This document shows positions 1 through 8,870 of a DNA stretch of 64,000 bases, in pieces. Origin of the DNA: Streptomyces marispadix. GTDB taxonomy: Bacteria > Actinomycetota > Actinomycetes > Streptomycetales > Streptomycetaceae. The position numbers and the translations under genes are program-made. Numbering within the stretch: position 1 is the first letter of the stretch; each line of letters begins with the position of its first letter. A model generated the notes under the pieces. It worked only from the letters and a program-made list of their open reading frames with translations. It ran no database searches and had not been told where the DNA came from. Location: contig NZ_JAKWJU010000002.1 in the NCBI RefSeq assembly GCF_022524345.1, positions 6,190,001-6,254,000 of the forward strand, written 5' to 3'.

Positions 1-621
1 CGCGTCGGCCGCGCCACGGGCTTCTTCCGCACCCTGTTCTATCTGCCGGTGATGACACCGTCGGTGGCCGTCGGCATCCTCTTCCTGCTGCTGTTCAACG
101 GCAACGTCGGCCTGATCAACACGGTCCTGGGTTTCGTCGGCATCGACGGGCCGAGCTGGACGACGGACGGCGACTGGATCAAACCCGGTCTGGTGCTGAC
201 GACCCTGTGGTCGGTCGGCTCCACGGTCATCATCTATCTGGCGGCGCTGAGGAACGTCCCTCAGGAGCTGTACGAGGCCGCGGAGATCGACGGCGTCGGC
301 CGCCGCCAGGCGTTCGTCCATGTGACGCTGCCGCAGATCTCGGGCGCGCTGTTCTTCACGCTGATCGTCAACACCATCGCGTCGCTCCAGACGTTCACCG
401 AGGCGTACACGGCCTTCTTCGGCTCCGCCAACTCCCAGACGTACAGCAACGACGCCGCGCTGTTCTACGTCGTGCACCTCTTCCAGCAGGCGTTCCAGTA
501 CATGCACCTGGGATACGCCTCCGCCCTCGCCTGGCTGCTCTTCCTGGTGATACTCGCGATCACCCTCGTCCAGGCCCGGCTCAGCAAGCGGTTCGTCTAC
601 TACGAGGGTGAGGAGCGATGA
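1..621 (+). CDS. Sugar ABC transporter permease, MalF/UgpA type (5' truncated)
   Basis: This is an inner-membrane subunit of a binding-protein-dependent carbohydrate importer. The reading frame is open from the first base of the window, so the start lies outside. It has hydrophobic segments typical of MalF-like permeases and the EAA loop (EAAEIDGVGRRQAF followed by VTLP), which contacts the ATPase. It ends in an ATGA overlap with the second permease, so the two are translated together. The solute-binding protein is probably just upstream and not visible. The downstream alpha- and beta-mannosidases suggest a mannose-containing oligosaccharide as substrate, which is inference. Confidence 0.93.
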   Translation, partial: RVGRATGFFRTLFYLPVMTPSVAVGILFLLLFNGNVGLINTVLGFVGIDGPSWTTDGDWIKPGLVLTTLWSVGSTVIIYLAALRNVPQELYEAAEIDGVGRRQAFVHVTLPQISGALFFTLIVNTIASLQTFTEAYTAFFGSANSQTYSNDAALFYVVHLFQQAFQYMHLGYASALAWLLFLVILAITLVQARLSKRFVYYEGEER

Positions 622-1562
622 CACAGCTCACCACGCCACCCGGGGGCGCGCCCGCTTCCGCCCCGTCCGCCGCCGACGCGTCCGCGGAGGCGCGCACGGC
701 CCGCCCGAGGAGGGTGCGCCACCCCAGGGAGACGGCCGGGCCGGTCGGCCGCACCCTGCGGCTCATCGCGCTCGCCGCGATCTCCGTGGTCTTCATCTAT
801 CCGTTCCTGTGGCTGGTCAGCGCCTCGCTCAAGCCGTCGGAGAGCGTCTTCGACAACGTGCTGATCCCGCACGTCTTCCAGTGGGAGAACTACACCGGCA
901 TCTGGGACGAGGTGCCCCTGCTGACCTGGGTCGGCAACAGCGTCGTCGTCACCCTCGCCGCGGCCGTCACCGTCACCGTCAGCAGCGCGATCGTCGCCTT
1001 CGGCTTCGCCTACTTCCGATTCCCGGGCAGGAACGCGCTGTTCGGGCTCGTCATCTCCACGATGATGCTGCCCGCCGTGGTGCTGATGATCCCGCAGTAC
1101 CTGGTGTGGAACTGGCTCCACCTGGCCAGCAGCCAGATCCCCCTGTGGGCGCCCAACCTCTTCGGCAGCGCCTTCTACATCTTCCTGCTGCGCCAGTTCT
1201 TCCTCGGCCTGCCCCGCGACCTGTTCGAGGCGGCACGCATCGACGGGGCGAGCTACTGGGGAATGTTCTGGCGGATCGCGCTTCCGCTGTGCAAGCCCGC
1301 GCTCGTCGTCACCTTCATCTTCGAGGTGCACGCGTCGTGGACGGACCTCGTACGGCCGCTGGTGTATCTGCGAGACCCGGAGCTGTACACGGTGCCGCGC
1401 GGACTGAAGGCGGTGCTCGACCAGTTCGGGGAGGGGGGCGAGATGCGCTGGGAGGTCGTGGCCGCCGCGAGCGTCATCGTCACCGTACCCATGATCATCG
1501 CGTTCTTCCTCTGTCAGAGGCATTTCGTGGAGGGCATCGCGACACAGGGACGGAAGGGTTGA
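618..1562 (+). CDS. Sugar ABC transporter permease, MalG type
   Basis: This 314-residue partner permease has an N-terminal Pro/Ala-rich cytoplasmic stretch of about 45 residues, then membrane segments and the EAA loop (EAARIDGASYWGMFWRIALP). Its length and the position of the loop match the MalG/LacG family. The start overlaps the upstream stop (ATGA), and its own stop overlaps the next ATG (TGATG), so it sits mid-operon. No ATPase gene is present in the visible part. Many Streptomyces sugar importers use the shared ATPase MsiK encoded elsewhere, which would explain this. Confidence 0.95.
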   Translation: MTQLTTPPGGAPASAPSAADASAEARTARPRRVRHPRETAGPVGRTLRLIALAAISVVFIYPFLWLVSASLKPSESVFDNVLIPHVFQWENYTGIWDEVPLLTWVGNSVVVTLAAAVTVTVSSAIVAFGFAYFRFPGRNALFGLVISTMMLPAVVLMIPQYLVWNWLHLASSQIPLWAPNLFGSAFYIFLLRQFFLGLPRDLFEAARIDGASYWGMFWRIALPLCKPALVVTFIFEVHASWTDLVRPLVYLRDPELYTVPRGLKAVLDQFGEGGEMRWEVVAAASVIVTVPMIIAFFLCQRHFVEGIATQGRKG

Positions 1563-2629
1563 TGGCACTGGCATCGGACCGGCAGGAAGACCAGAACGCC
1601 TCGCGGGCCGTACTCGCCCTCGACGTCGGGGGCACCAAACTCGCGGCGGGCGTGGTGCGTTCGGACGGGAAGGTGCTCTCGTACGCCAAGTGCCCGACGG
1701 GGGTGGCGGACGGGCCCGCGGCATGCCTCGACCGGCTGTTCGCACTCGGCCGCGAGGTGCTGGACGAGCTGCCGGACGAGCACCGCGCGGACGGACGGAG
1801 GCACGGCCGGCCGACGCTGCTGGGCACCGGCATCGGCTGCGGCGGACCGCTCGACCCGGTGCGGGGCGTGCTGATCGCCCCGCCCCATCTGCCGGGCTGG
1901 AAGGACATCCCCGTCACGCGGCTCGCGGAGGACGCCTACGGGATGCCCGCCGTCCTCGACAACGACGGCACAGCGGGTGCGGCGGGGGAGTGGCGCTTCG
2001 GCGCGGGCCGCGGCACACGCAACCTCCTCTATATGACCGTCTCCACCGGCATCGGCGGCGGCATGATCGCCGACGGCCGCACCTACCGCGGCGCCGCGGG
2101 CAACGGCGGCGAGCCCGGCCACGTCACCGTCCGCTCGGACGGGCGCCGCTGCGCGGGCTGCGGACGCACGGGGTGTCTGGAGGCGTATGCGTCGGGCACC
2201 TCCATCGCCGAACGGGCCGCGGAGGCCGTCGAGTTGGCGGCCCGCGAGGGCGAGCGGACGTCGCTCGCGGGGGTGGAGCCGCTGACGGCGGTCGACGTGG
2301 CCGACGCAGTACGCGAGGGCGACCCCGTCGCCGTCCGGGTGTGGGACGAGACGACCGAGGCGCTCGGCAGCGGACTCGTCTCCATCGTCAACCTCTTCGA
2401 ACCCGAACTCGTGGTCCTGGGAGGCGGGGTGACGCGCTCGGCAGATCTGCTGCTGCCACCGGTGCGGGACGCCGTCGCGCGCCTCGCCATGGGACCGGCG
2501 GCCTCGGCGGCACGCGTCGTCGCCGCGTCCGCGGGCGAACAGGCGGGCCTGCTCGGCGCCGCCGCCGTCGCCTTCGAACGGCTGCCGCAGCACGAGCAGT
2601 TGCCCACGCAGCCGGCCGCGCCGCTGTGA
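1562..2629 (+). CDS. ROK-family sugar kinase
   Basis: This 355-residue protein probably phosphorylates a hexose or amino sugar released by the operon's glycosidases. It has the ATP-binding motif DVGGTKLAAG near residue 22, the catalytic region DNDGTAGAAGEW, the glycine-rich STGIGGG, and the ROK zinc signature CAGCGRTGCLE. No helix-turn-helix precedes the kinase domain, so it is a kinase and not a NagC/XylR-type repressor. It overlaps the permease stop by one base. The sugar specificity, for example mannose, glucose or N-acetylmannosamine, cannot be read from the sequence. Confidence 0.9.
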   Translation: MALASDRQEDQNASRAVLALDVGGTKLAAGVVRSDGKVLSYAKCPTGVADGPAACLDRLFALGREVLDELPDEHRADGRRHGRPTLLGTGIGCGGPLDPVRGVLIAPPHLPGWKDIPVTRLAEDAYGMPAVLDNDGTAGAAGEWRFGAGRGTRNLLYMTVSTGIGGGMIADGRTYRGAAGNGGEPGHVTVRSDGRRCAGCGRTGCLEAYASGTSIAERAAEAVELAAREGERTSLAGVEPLTAVDVADAVREGDPVAVRVWDETTEALGSGLVSIVNLFEPELVVLGGGVTRSADLLLPPVRDAVARLAMGPAASAARVVAASAGEQAGLLGAAAVAFERLPQHEQLPTQPAAPL

Positions 2630-2803
2630 CCGCCGTTCCATGAGCCGGGCGCCTCGCCTCCCGTCGGCTCCCGGCCGCAACCCGTAACCCGCAGCCCATA
2701 CCCCGTGAAGGCACCCCGTCTTCCCGCCGACTCCCGGACCACGGCCCCGTATTCGCAGGCCCGAACAGATCGACAGACACCACACGTGGAGCGAGACCGA
2801 CAC

Positions 2804-3496
2804 ATGGCCGAATCACCGACCGCGCCGCCGTACGAAACGGCCGGCCGGCAGCTCACCGACCATCTCGAAACGGCCGAACGCACCCGCGGACTGCTGCCCC
2901 TGCTGGGCACGGTCGCCGAGCGGCTGATCGAGGTCTTCCGGTCGGGCGGCCGTCTCTACACCTTCGGCAACGGCGGCAGCGCCGCGGACGCCCAGCATCT
3001 CGCCGCCGAACTGATCGGACGCTATCTGCGCGAAAGGCGACCGCTGCCCGCCGTGTCGCTCACCACCGACCCGTCGGTGACCTCGTGCATCGGCAACGAC
3101 TACTCCTTCGAGGAGCTCTTCGCCCGGCAGGTGAGGGCGCTGGTGCGCGACGGCGACATGGTGATCGGCTTCACCACCTCCGGCAGGTCGCCCAACGTCG
3201 TACGCGGCCTGGCCGAGGCACGCGAGGCGGGCGCGGTCACCGTGCTGTTCTGCGGAGGCGAACAGCAGGGCATGCCCGCGGCCGCCCATGCCGACCACAG
3301 CCTCGTCGTACCGTCCACGACCACCGCCCGCATCCAGGAGATGCATCTGACGCTGCTGCATCTGCTCAGCGAGCAGGCCGACGCGTGGGCGGCGGACACC
3401 GAAGCCCCGACCCGAGACTCCCAAGGCGCCCACAAGTCCAGGGAGTTGCAAGAGCCCCCGCAGACCGGCACCGAGCCCCTGGAGACGACCGCATGA
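2804..3496 (+). CDS. SIS-domain phosphosugar isomerase, GmhA-like
   Basis: This 230-residue protein is built around one SIS domain. It contains the phosphate-binding segment TFGNGGSAADAQHLAAEL and the second motif FTTSGRSPNVVRGL, both close to GmhA-type sedoheptulose-7-phosphate isomerases. I chose the ATG at 2804, which has GGAGCGAG upstream, over an in-frame GTG at 2705 whose extra residues look non-conserved. The C-terminal 30 residues are low complexity. The stop overlaps the alpha-mannosidase start (ATGA). No other LPS-heptose genes are present, so a role in isomerising a phosphosugar made by this operon is more likely than heptose biosynthesis. Confidence 0.85.
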   Translation: MAESPTAPPYETAGRQLTDHLETAERTRGLLPLLGTVAERLIEVFRSGGRLYTFGNGGSAADAQHLAAELIGRYLRERRPLPAVSLTTDPSVTSCIGNDYSFEELFARQVRALVRDGDMVIGFTTSGRSPNVVRGLAEAREAGAVTVLFCGGEQQGMPAAAHADHSLVVPSTTTARIQEMHLTLLHLLSEQADAWAADTEAPTRDSQGAHKSRELQEPPQTGTEPLETTA

Positions 3497-6075
3497 CCAG
3501 CACCCCGGGGTCCGAGCGGACCCTTCACATGGTGGGAAACGCCCATATCGACCCGGTCTGGCTGTGGCGCTGGCCCGAGGGACTTCAGGAGATCCGCGCG
3601 ACGTTCCGCTCCGCCGCGGACCGCATGGAGGAGTACCCCGACTTCGTCTTCACCTGCGACTCCGTGATGTACCTGGAGTGGATCGAACGCCACGACCCGC
3701 AGCTCTTCGCCACGATCCGCGAGCGCGTGGCGGAGGGCCGCTGGCAGGTCGTCGGCGGCTGGTGGATCGAGCCCGACTGCAACATCCCCTCCGGTGAGTC
3801 CTTCGTACGGCAGGCGCTGTACGGGCAGCGGTATCTGCTGGAGAAGTTCGGCACGGCCTCCACCGTCGGCTGCAACGTCGACCCCTTCGGGCACAACGCG
3901 ATGCTGCCGCAGCTCCTGCGCAAGTCCCGCATGGACGGCTATATGTTCCTGCGGCCCGGACCGCACGAGCAGGAACTGCCCGGCCAGTTCTTCGACTGGG
4001 AGTCCCCCGACGGCTCCCGGGTCCTCGCCTACCGGCTGCCCAACGAGTACTGCACCCCGCCCCGGGACCTCGGCGGACACCTCGACAAGGCGCTCGGCCT
4101 GATGCCGTCCGGCGAACCGGAGCTGATGGTCTTCTACGGAGTCGGCAACCACGGCGGCGGCCCCACCAAGGCCAACATCGACAGCATCCACCGGCTGCAC
4201 TCGATGGACGGGCTGCCCAACCTCCTGCTCAGCCACCCCGAGGCGTACTTCGCCCGGCTGCGCGAGCGTGCGGACAGGGACCGGTTCCCCGTGCACCGCG
4301 GCGAGCTACAGCACCACGGCCCCGGCTGCTACTCGTCCCACTCGGGCGTGAAGGAGTGGAACCGCCGTGCCGAGAACGAGCTCCAGCGAGCCGAGAAGTG
4401 GGCGTCCGTGGCCCGTGCCGTGGCAGGCGAGGAGTACCCGCACGAGCGGTTCGCCGAGGCGTGGAAGCTGGTCCTGTTCAACCAGTTCCACGACATCCTC
4501 GCCGGTACGTCGCTGCGCTCCGCCTACGAGGACGCCCGCGACGACTACGGCCGTGCGCGCTCCCTCGCCGCCGAGATCTTCAACCGCTCCGTGCAGGCCA
4601 TCTCCCGTCGCGTGCACATCCCGCTGCCCCGACAGCCGGAGCACACGCAGCCGTTGGTCGTCTTCAACCCGCACCCGTGGGAGCTGGAGGCCGACGTGGA
4701 GGCGGAGTACCTGCACGCGGCGGGCGCCGCCCTCACCGACGACGAAGGCGCCCCCATAGCGGTACAGCACACCCGCAGCGAGGCCACCATGGCCGGCAAC
4801 AGGCGGCGCATCGCCTTCCGGGCCTCGGTGCCGCCGCTCGGTCACCGGGTCTACCACCTGCTGCCCGGCGCGGTGCCCCCGGCAGAGGCCGCGGGGGAGA
4901 CGGCGGGGAACGCTGCCCCCGGACCCGTACGCGCAAGCGAGAGCGCCCTGGAGAACGAGCATCTGCGGCTGGAGATCGATCCCGCCACCGGCTGGCTCAG
5001 CTCGCTCGTCGCCAAGGACCAGGGCTGCGAGCTGCTGCCGCCCGAACCCGGCCCGCACGCCGTCGTCGTCGACGACCCGTCCGACACCTGGGGCCACCGG
5101 GTGCGTTCCTACGACGACGTCGCCGGAGTCTTCCGCTGCACCCGCGTCCGGCTCGTGGAGCACGGCCCGGTGCGTGCGGTGCTGCGCGTGGAGAGCGCCT
5201 ACGAACGCTCCGAACTGGCCGAGGAGTTCGTGCTCTCCGCGGGCTCACGGCAGGTCGAGGTGCGTACCCGCGTCAACTGGCAGGAGAAGCTGAAGCTGCT
5301 CAAGCTCCGCTTCCCCACGGCCCTTTCGGACGTCACCGCCACCCACGAGATCCCCTACGGCCATCTGGAGCGCACCCCCGACGGCACCGAGGAGCCCGCA
5401 CAGGCGTGGGTGGACGTCACCGGCAGCCTGCCGGACGGCGCACGCGCCGGGCTTTCCGTCGCCAACGACAGCAAGTACGGGCACGACGTGCTCGGCGGTG
5501 AGATCGGGATGACCGCGCTGCGCAGCCCCGTCTACGCCTGGCACGAGCCCCAGCAGCTCGACCCGGACGGCATCTACGAGTATCTGGACCAGGGCGTACA
5601 GCACTTCCGCACGCTGCTGATCCCGCACGGCGGCGACTGGCGTGCGGCCGACCCGGTGCGCCGTGCGGCCGAGCTGAACCAGCCCGCGTTCTCGCTGCTG
5701 GAGACCTTCCACGAAGGGCCCGTCGCCCAGCGCGTCTCCAACGCCGACGACGGCGGGGGCAGCGTGGTGGTCACCGTGGTCAAGGGCGCGGAGGACGGCG
5801 GCGGCGATCTGGTCGTACGTGCCTATGAGTCCGCGGGCCGCGACGCCGAGGCCCGTATCACCCTGCCGATGCTGGGCGGGCGCACGATCGAGGCAGCGTT
5901 CGGGCCGTGTGAGATCAAGACGTTCCGGGTGCCGTCCGACTCCGGACTGCCCGTCGTCGAGACCGACTTGCTGGAGTTCGCTCCGGAAAGGAGCGCGGAG
6001 GAGGCCCCGGCCGAGGGACCTGGCGAGTCCTCCGAGGCCGCCGAGGCACCCGCTGAAGGCGCGTCTACCGAATGA
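3493..6075 (+). CDS. GH38 alpha-mannosidase
   Basis: This 860-residue glycoside hydrolase family 38 enzyme hydrolyses terminal alpha-mannosides. The family zinc site is visible as GNAHIDPVWLW with His18 and Asp20. The presumed nucleophile Asp130 lies in NVDPFGHN, and the conserved GVGNHGGG follows near residue 217. No signal peptide is present, so it acts in the cytoplasm on imported oligosaccharides. The last 30 residues are an acidic Glu/Ala-rich tail. It overlaps both neighbours by four bases, which places it firmly in the same transcript as the ABC permeases and the GH2 enzyme. Confidence 0.94.
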   Translation: MTSTPGSERTLHMVGNAHIDPVWLWRWPEGLQEIRATFRSAADRMEEYPDFVFTCDSVMYLEWIERHDPQLFATIRERVAEGRWQVVGGWWIEPDCNIPSGESFVRQALYGQRYLLEKFGTASTVGCNVDPFGHNAMLPQLLRKSRMDGYMFLRPGPHEQELPGQFFDWESPDGSRVLAYRLPNEYCTPPRDLGGHLDKALGLMPSGEPELMVFYGVGNHGGGPTKANIDSIHRLHSMDGLPNLLLSHPEAYFARLRERADRDRFPVHRGELQHHGPGCYSSHSGVKEWNRRAENELQRAEKWASVARAVAGEEYPHERFAEAWKLVLFNQFHDILAGTSLRSAYEDARDDYGRARSLAAEIFNRSVQAISRRVHIPLPRQPEHTQPLVVFNPHPWELEADVEAEYLHAAGAALTDDEGAPIAVQHTRSEATMAGNRRRIAFRASVPPLGHRVYHLLPGAVPPAEAAGETAGNAAPGPVRASESALENEHLRLEIDPATGWLSSLVAKDQGCELLPPEPGPHAVVVDDPSDTWGHRVRSYDDVAGVFRCTRVRLVEHGPVRAVLRVESAYERSELAEEFVLSAGSRQVEVRTRVNWQEKLKLLKLRFPTALSDVTATHEIPYGHLERTPDGTEEPAQAWVDVTGSLPDGARAGLSVANDSKYGHDVLGGEIGMTALRSPVYAWHEPQQLDPDGIYEYLDQGVQHFRTLLIPHGGDWRAADPVRRAAELNQPAFSLLETFHEGPVAQRVSNADDGGGSVVVTVVKGAEDGGGDLVVRAYESAGRDAEARITLPMLGGRTIEAAFGPCEIKTFRVPSDSGLPVVETDLLEFAPERSAEEAPAEGPGESSEAAEAPAEGASTE

Positions 6076-8870
6076 CGCTCCGGGCACACGAGCAGCCGCA
6101 GGCATACGCGCGGGGGTACCGGGAGGCGCTCGGCGACGGCTGGCAGCTTCGCGGCTGCCTCGGCGACACCTGGCGCTGGCTGTGCGGGCCCGGCCGTCCC
6201 GAGGGCGAACCGGGCTGGCACCCCGCGCGGGTGCCCGGCTCCGTACTGGACGACCTGCGTCGCGCGGGCGAGGTGCCCGACCCGTACCACGGGACGCAGA
6301 GCCTCGCCGCCGAGTGGGTGCCGCAGCGCACCTGGCTCTACCGCCGCACGCTGCGCCTGCCGCACGGCCCTCCGGGCGAGGGCCGGCGGGCGCTGCTGTG
6401 CTTCGAAGGCGTCGACCACGACGCGACGGTGCTGCTCGACGGGCATGAAGTCGCCCGGCACGAGGGGATGTTCACGCGGTTCGAGGTGGACGTGACCGAG
6501 CAGGTCCGAGACGGCGAGCCGCATCTGCTCGCCGTCGCCGTCCATCCCGCACCGCCGAGCGAGCCGCAGGTCGGCCGCACCGACAGGGTCCGTACGCACA
6601 AGAGCCGCATGGACTACGGCTGGGACTTCTGCCCCCGGATGATCCACCAGGGCATCTGGCGGCCGGTGACGCTGGAGGTCGCCGGGCCGCTGCGGCTGGC
6701 GTCGGCCGCCGTGGGCGCGGAACTGCGAGGAACAGGAGGAACGGGCGCACAGGAGGGCGGTGCCGAGGCCGCCGAGGGCCTCATCCGTGCCGAGGTCGCC
6801 GTCGAGGCGGCGGCCGGGACGGAGGGCGTGCTGCATGCGGCGGTCCACGGCCCGGACGGGGCGCTCGTCGCCGAGCAGCGGTGCGAAGTGCCCGTCGGAG
6901 GCGGCGAGTCGACGATGGAGCTGACCGTGCCGCGCCCGGCACTCTGGTGGCCCAACGGCCATGGGGAACAGCCCCTGTACGACGTCGAGTTGAGCCTGGC
7001 GGACACCGCCGGGAACCAAGTGGGTCCCGTCCGCAGAGCGAGCACCGGCTTCCGCGGGCTGCGCCTCGTGGCCAACCCGGGGGCGCCGCACGACGCGCTG
7101 CCCTACACCCTCGAAGTCAACGGCCGCCGCATCCACATCAAGGGCTGGAACTGGGTCCCCGCGGACGCCCTCTACGGCGTGCCGCGTCCCGCCCGCCTGG
7201 AGCATCTGCTGCGGCTGGCGGCGGACGCCCATGTGACGCTGCTGCGTGTCTGGGGCGGCGGACTGATCGAGAGCGACGGGTTCTACGAGCTGTGCGACCG
7301 GCTGGGGCTGCTGGTGTGGCAGGAGTTCAGCCTCTCCAGCTCCGGCATCGACTCGGTGCCGTGCGCCGACCCGGCGTATGTGGAGCTGCTGGCCCGCGAG
7401 GCCCGGGAGCTGCTGCCGCCGATGCGCCACCATCCTTCGCTCGCGGTGTGGGGTCCGGGCAACGAGCTCCATGACACCGCCGCCGCAAGGCCGTTGGCGG
7501 AGGCGGACTCCCCTGCGATCGCGGCGCTGGCGGACGCCGTCGCCGAAGTGGACCCGACGCGGGCCTGGTTGCCCGGCTCGCCCTCCGGGCGGGACTTCCT
7601 CTTCCGTGGCGGCGGCGAGGGCCCGTACGGCTCGGGAACCGCGGACGGGGCGCACGACGGGGCGCACGACGACCGCCGGACGAGCGATCAGCACACCGAG
7701 CGCCGCGAGCCCGGCGAGCACACCGAGCACCGCGAGCACACCGAGCCCGAGCCCCGTGAGTCCCGCGAGCACGGACAGCACGATGTGCACGGGCCGTGGG
7801 AGCACCAGGGCATCGGCGCACAGCAGGACCTCTACGACGGCGGAATCTGCCTGCTCCACAGCGAGTTCGGCGTGGAGGGCATGGCCCACACCCGCACCTG
7901 GGACGCCGTCGTACCACCCGGCGCGCACTGGCCCACCGGCCGCGACAACCCCGTGATGGAGCATCTGGGGGCCTGGTGGAACAACACGCCCCTGGTGCGT
8001 GGGGCGTTCGGCGGGCGGCCCGCGGACGTGGCGACGATGCGCCGCGCCAGCCAGCAACTCCAGTACGACGGGCTGCGGTACGCCGTCGAGGCCACGCTGC
8101 GCAGGGCGCCACGAGCGTCGGGCTGCATACCGTGGCAGTTCGACGAGCCGTTCCCGAACGCCTGGTGCACCGCCGCCGTCGACCACCGGGGCGACCCAAA
8201 GCCCGCCTATCACGGGGTGCGCCGCGCCTATCGCCCCGCCCACGTGTGCGCACGCTTCCCCACGCAGGCGTGGGCCGGGCGCGACACGTTCACCGCCGAA
8301 CTGTGGTCCTGGCAGCGGCAGTCGCCCGGGGAGACCGTGCGCGGCGGCACGGTACGGGCACACCTCGCCGACGTCGACGGCACCGTGCACGCCGCATGCG
8401 AGCTGCCCGTAGGCGAACCCTCGGCGGAGGGCCCGGCGACCTGCGTACCGGCCGCCCGAGCCGGGGTCCTCACCGCGCCGCTGGCATCCCTGCCGGGTGA
8501 ACTCTTCGTTCTGCACCTGGAGTTGTGCGACGCGGACGGCGGAAGCCTGGCCACCAGCCGCTGGGTGCACAGCCGCACCGGGGACCTCGCCCCGCTGCTC
8601 GACCTGCCCGCGGCACGCATCGAGACCATCACCGAACCGGGGCTGCGCGCCGTGCACTTGAGGCATCTCGGCGGTCCCGCGGCGCTGGGCCTGTATCTGA
8701 CGGACGCCCGCCCGATCGAGGCGGAGGGCTGGGCCGTCTTCGGGGACAACATGCTGGACCTGCTGCCCGGCGAGTCCGTACGGGTGCCCGTCACCTGGCG
8801 TTCCGCGGGCGAGGAGGGCCGCACCGTACGAGTGGAAGGATGGAACACGCGTGCCCGCGAGCTGCGCTGA
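6072..8870 (+). CDS. GH2-family glycosidase, beta-mannosidase-like
   Basis: This 932-residue enzyme has the N-terminal jelly-roll typical of GH2 (VPGSVLDDLRRAGEVPDPY, FEGVDHDATVLLDGHEVARHEG), an Ig-like domain and a TIM barrel. RVWGGGLIESDGFYELCDRLG and the acid/base region WGPGNE (Glu465) point to the beta-mannosidase branch, and LLHSEFG (Glu598) carries the presumed nucleophile. About 50 His/Glu-rich low-complexity residues (roughly 525-575) are inserted between the two catalytic glutamates. The protein lacks a signal peptide. Next to a GH38 enzyme it would complete digestion of mixed alpha/beta mannosides. Confidence 0.9.
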   Translation: MTLRAHEQPQAYARGYREALGDGWQLRGCLGDTWRWLCGPGRPEGEPGWHPARVPGSVLDDLRRAGEVPDPYHGTQSLAAEWVPQRTWLYRRTLRLPHGPPGEGRRALLCFEGVDHDATVLLDGHEVARHEGMFTRFEVDVTEQVRDGEPHLLAVAVHPAPPSEPQVGRTDRVRTHKSRMDYGWDFCPRMIHQGIWRPVTLEVAGPLRLASAAVGAELRGTGGTGAQEGGAEAAEGLIRAEVAVEAAAGTEGVLHAAVHGPDGALVAEQRCEVPVGGGESTMELTVPRPALWWPNGHGEQPLYDVELSLADTAGNQVGPVRRASTGFRGLRLVANPGAPHDALPYTLEVNGRRIHIKGWNWVPADALYGVPRPARLEHLLRLAADAHVTLLRVWGGGLIESDGFYELCDRLGLLVWQEFSLSSSGIDSVPCADPAYVELLAREARELLPPMRHHPSLAVWGPGNELHDTAAARPLAEADSPAIAALADAVAEVDPTRAWLPGSPSGRDFLFRGGGEGPYGSGTADGAHDGAHDDRRTSDQHTERREPGEHTEHREHTEPEPRESREHGQHDVHGPWEHQGIGAQQDLYDGGICLLHSEFGVEGMAHTRTWDAVVPPGAHWPTGRDNPVMEHLGAWWNNTPLVRGAFGGRPADVATMRRASQQLQYDGLRYAVEATLRRAPRASGCIPWQFDEPFPNAWCTAAVDHRGDPKPAYHGVRRAYRPAHVCARFPTQAWAGRDTFTAELWSWQRQSPGETVRGGTVRAHLADVDGTVHAACELPVGEPSAEGPATCVPAARAGVLTAPLASLPGELFVLHLELCDADGGSLATSRWVHSRTGDLAPLLDLPAARIETITEPGLRAVHLRHLGGPAALGLYLTDARPIEAEGWAVFGDNMLDLLPGESVRVPVTWRSAGEEGRTVRVEGWNTRARELR

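Noticed and set aside
2804..3496. Heptose biosynthesis gene gmhA
   Set aside because: No heptose kinase or epimerase genes are nearby, and the context is carbohydrate catabolism, so only a GmhA-like fold is claimed.
5823..8666. A 947-codon minus-strand frame
   Set aside because: It mirrors the GH2 gene codon by codon and contains no recognisable motif.
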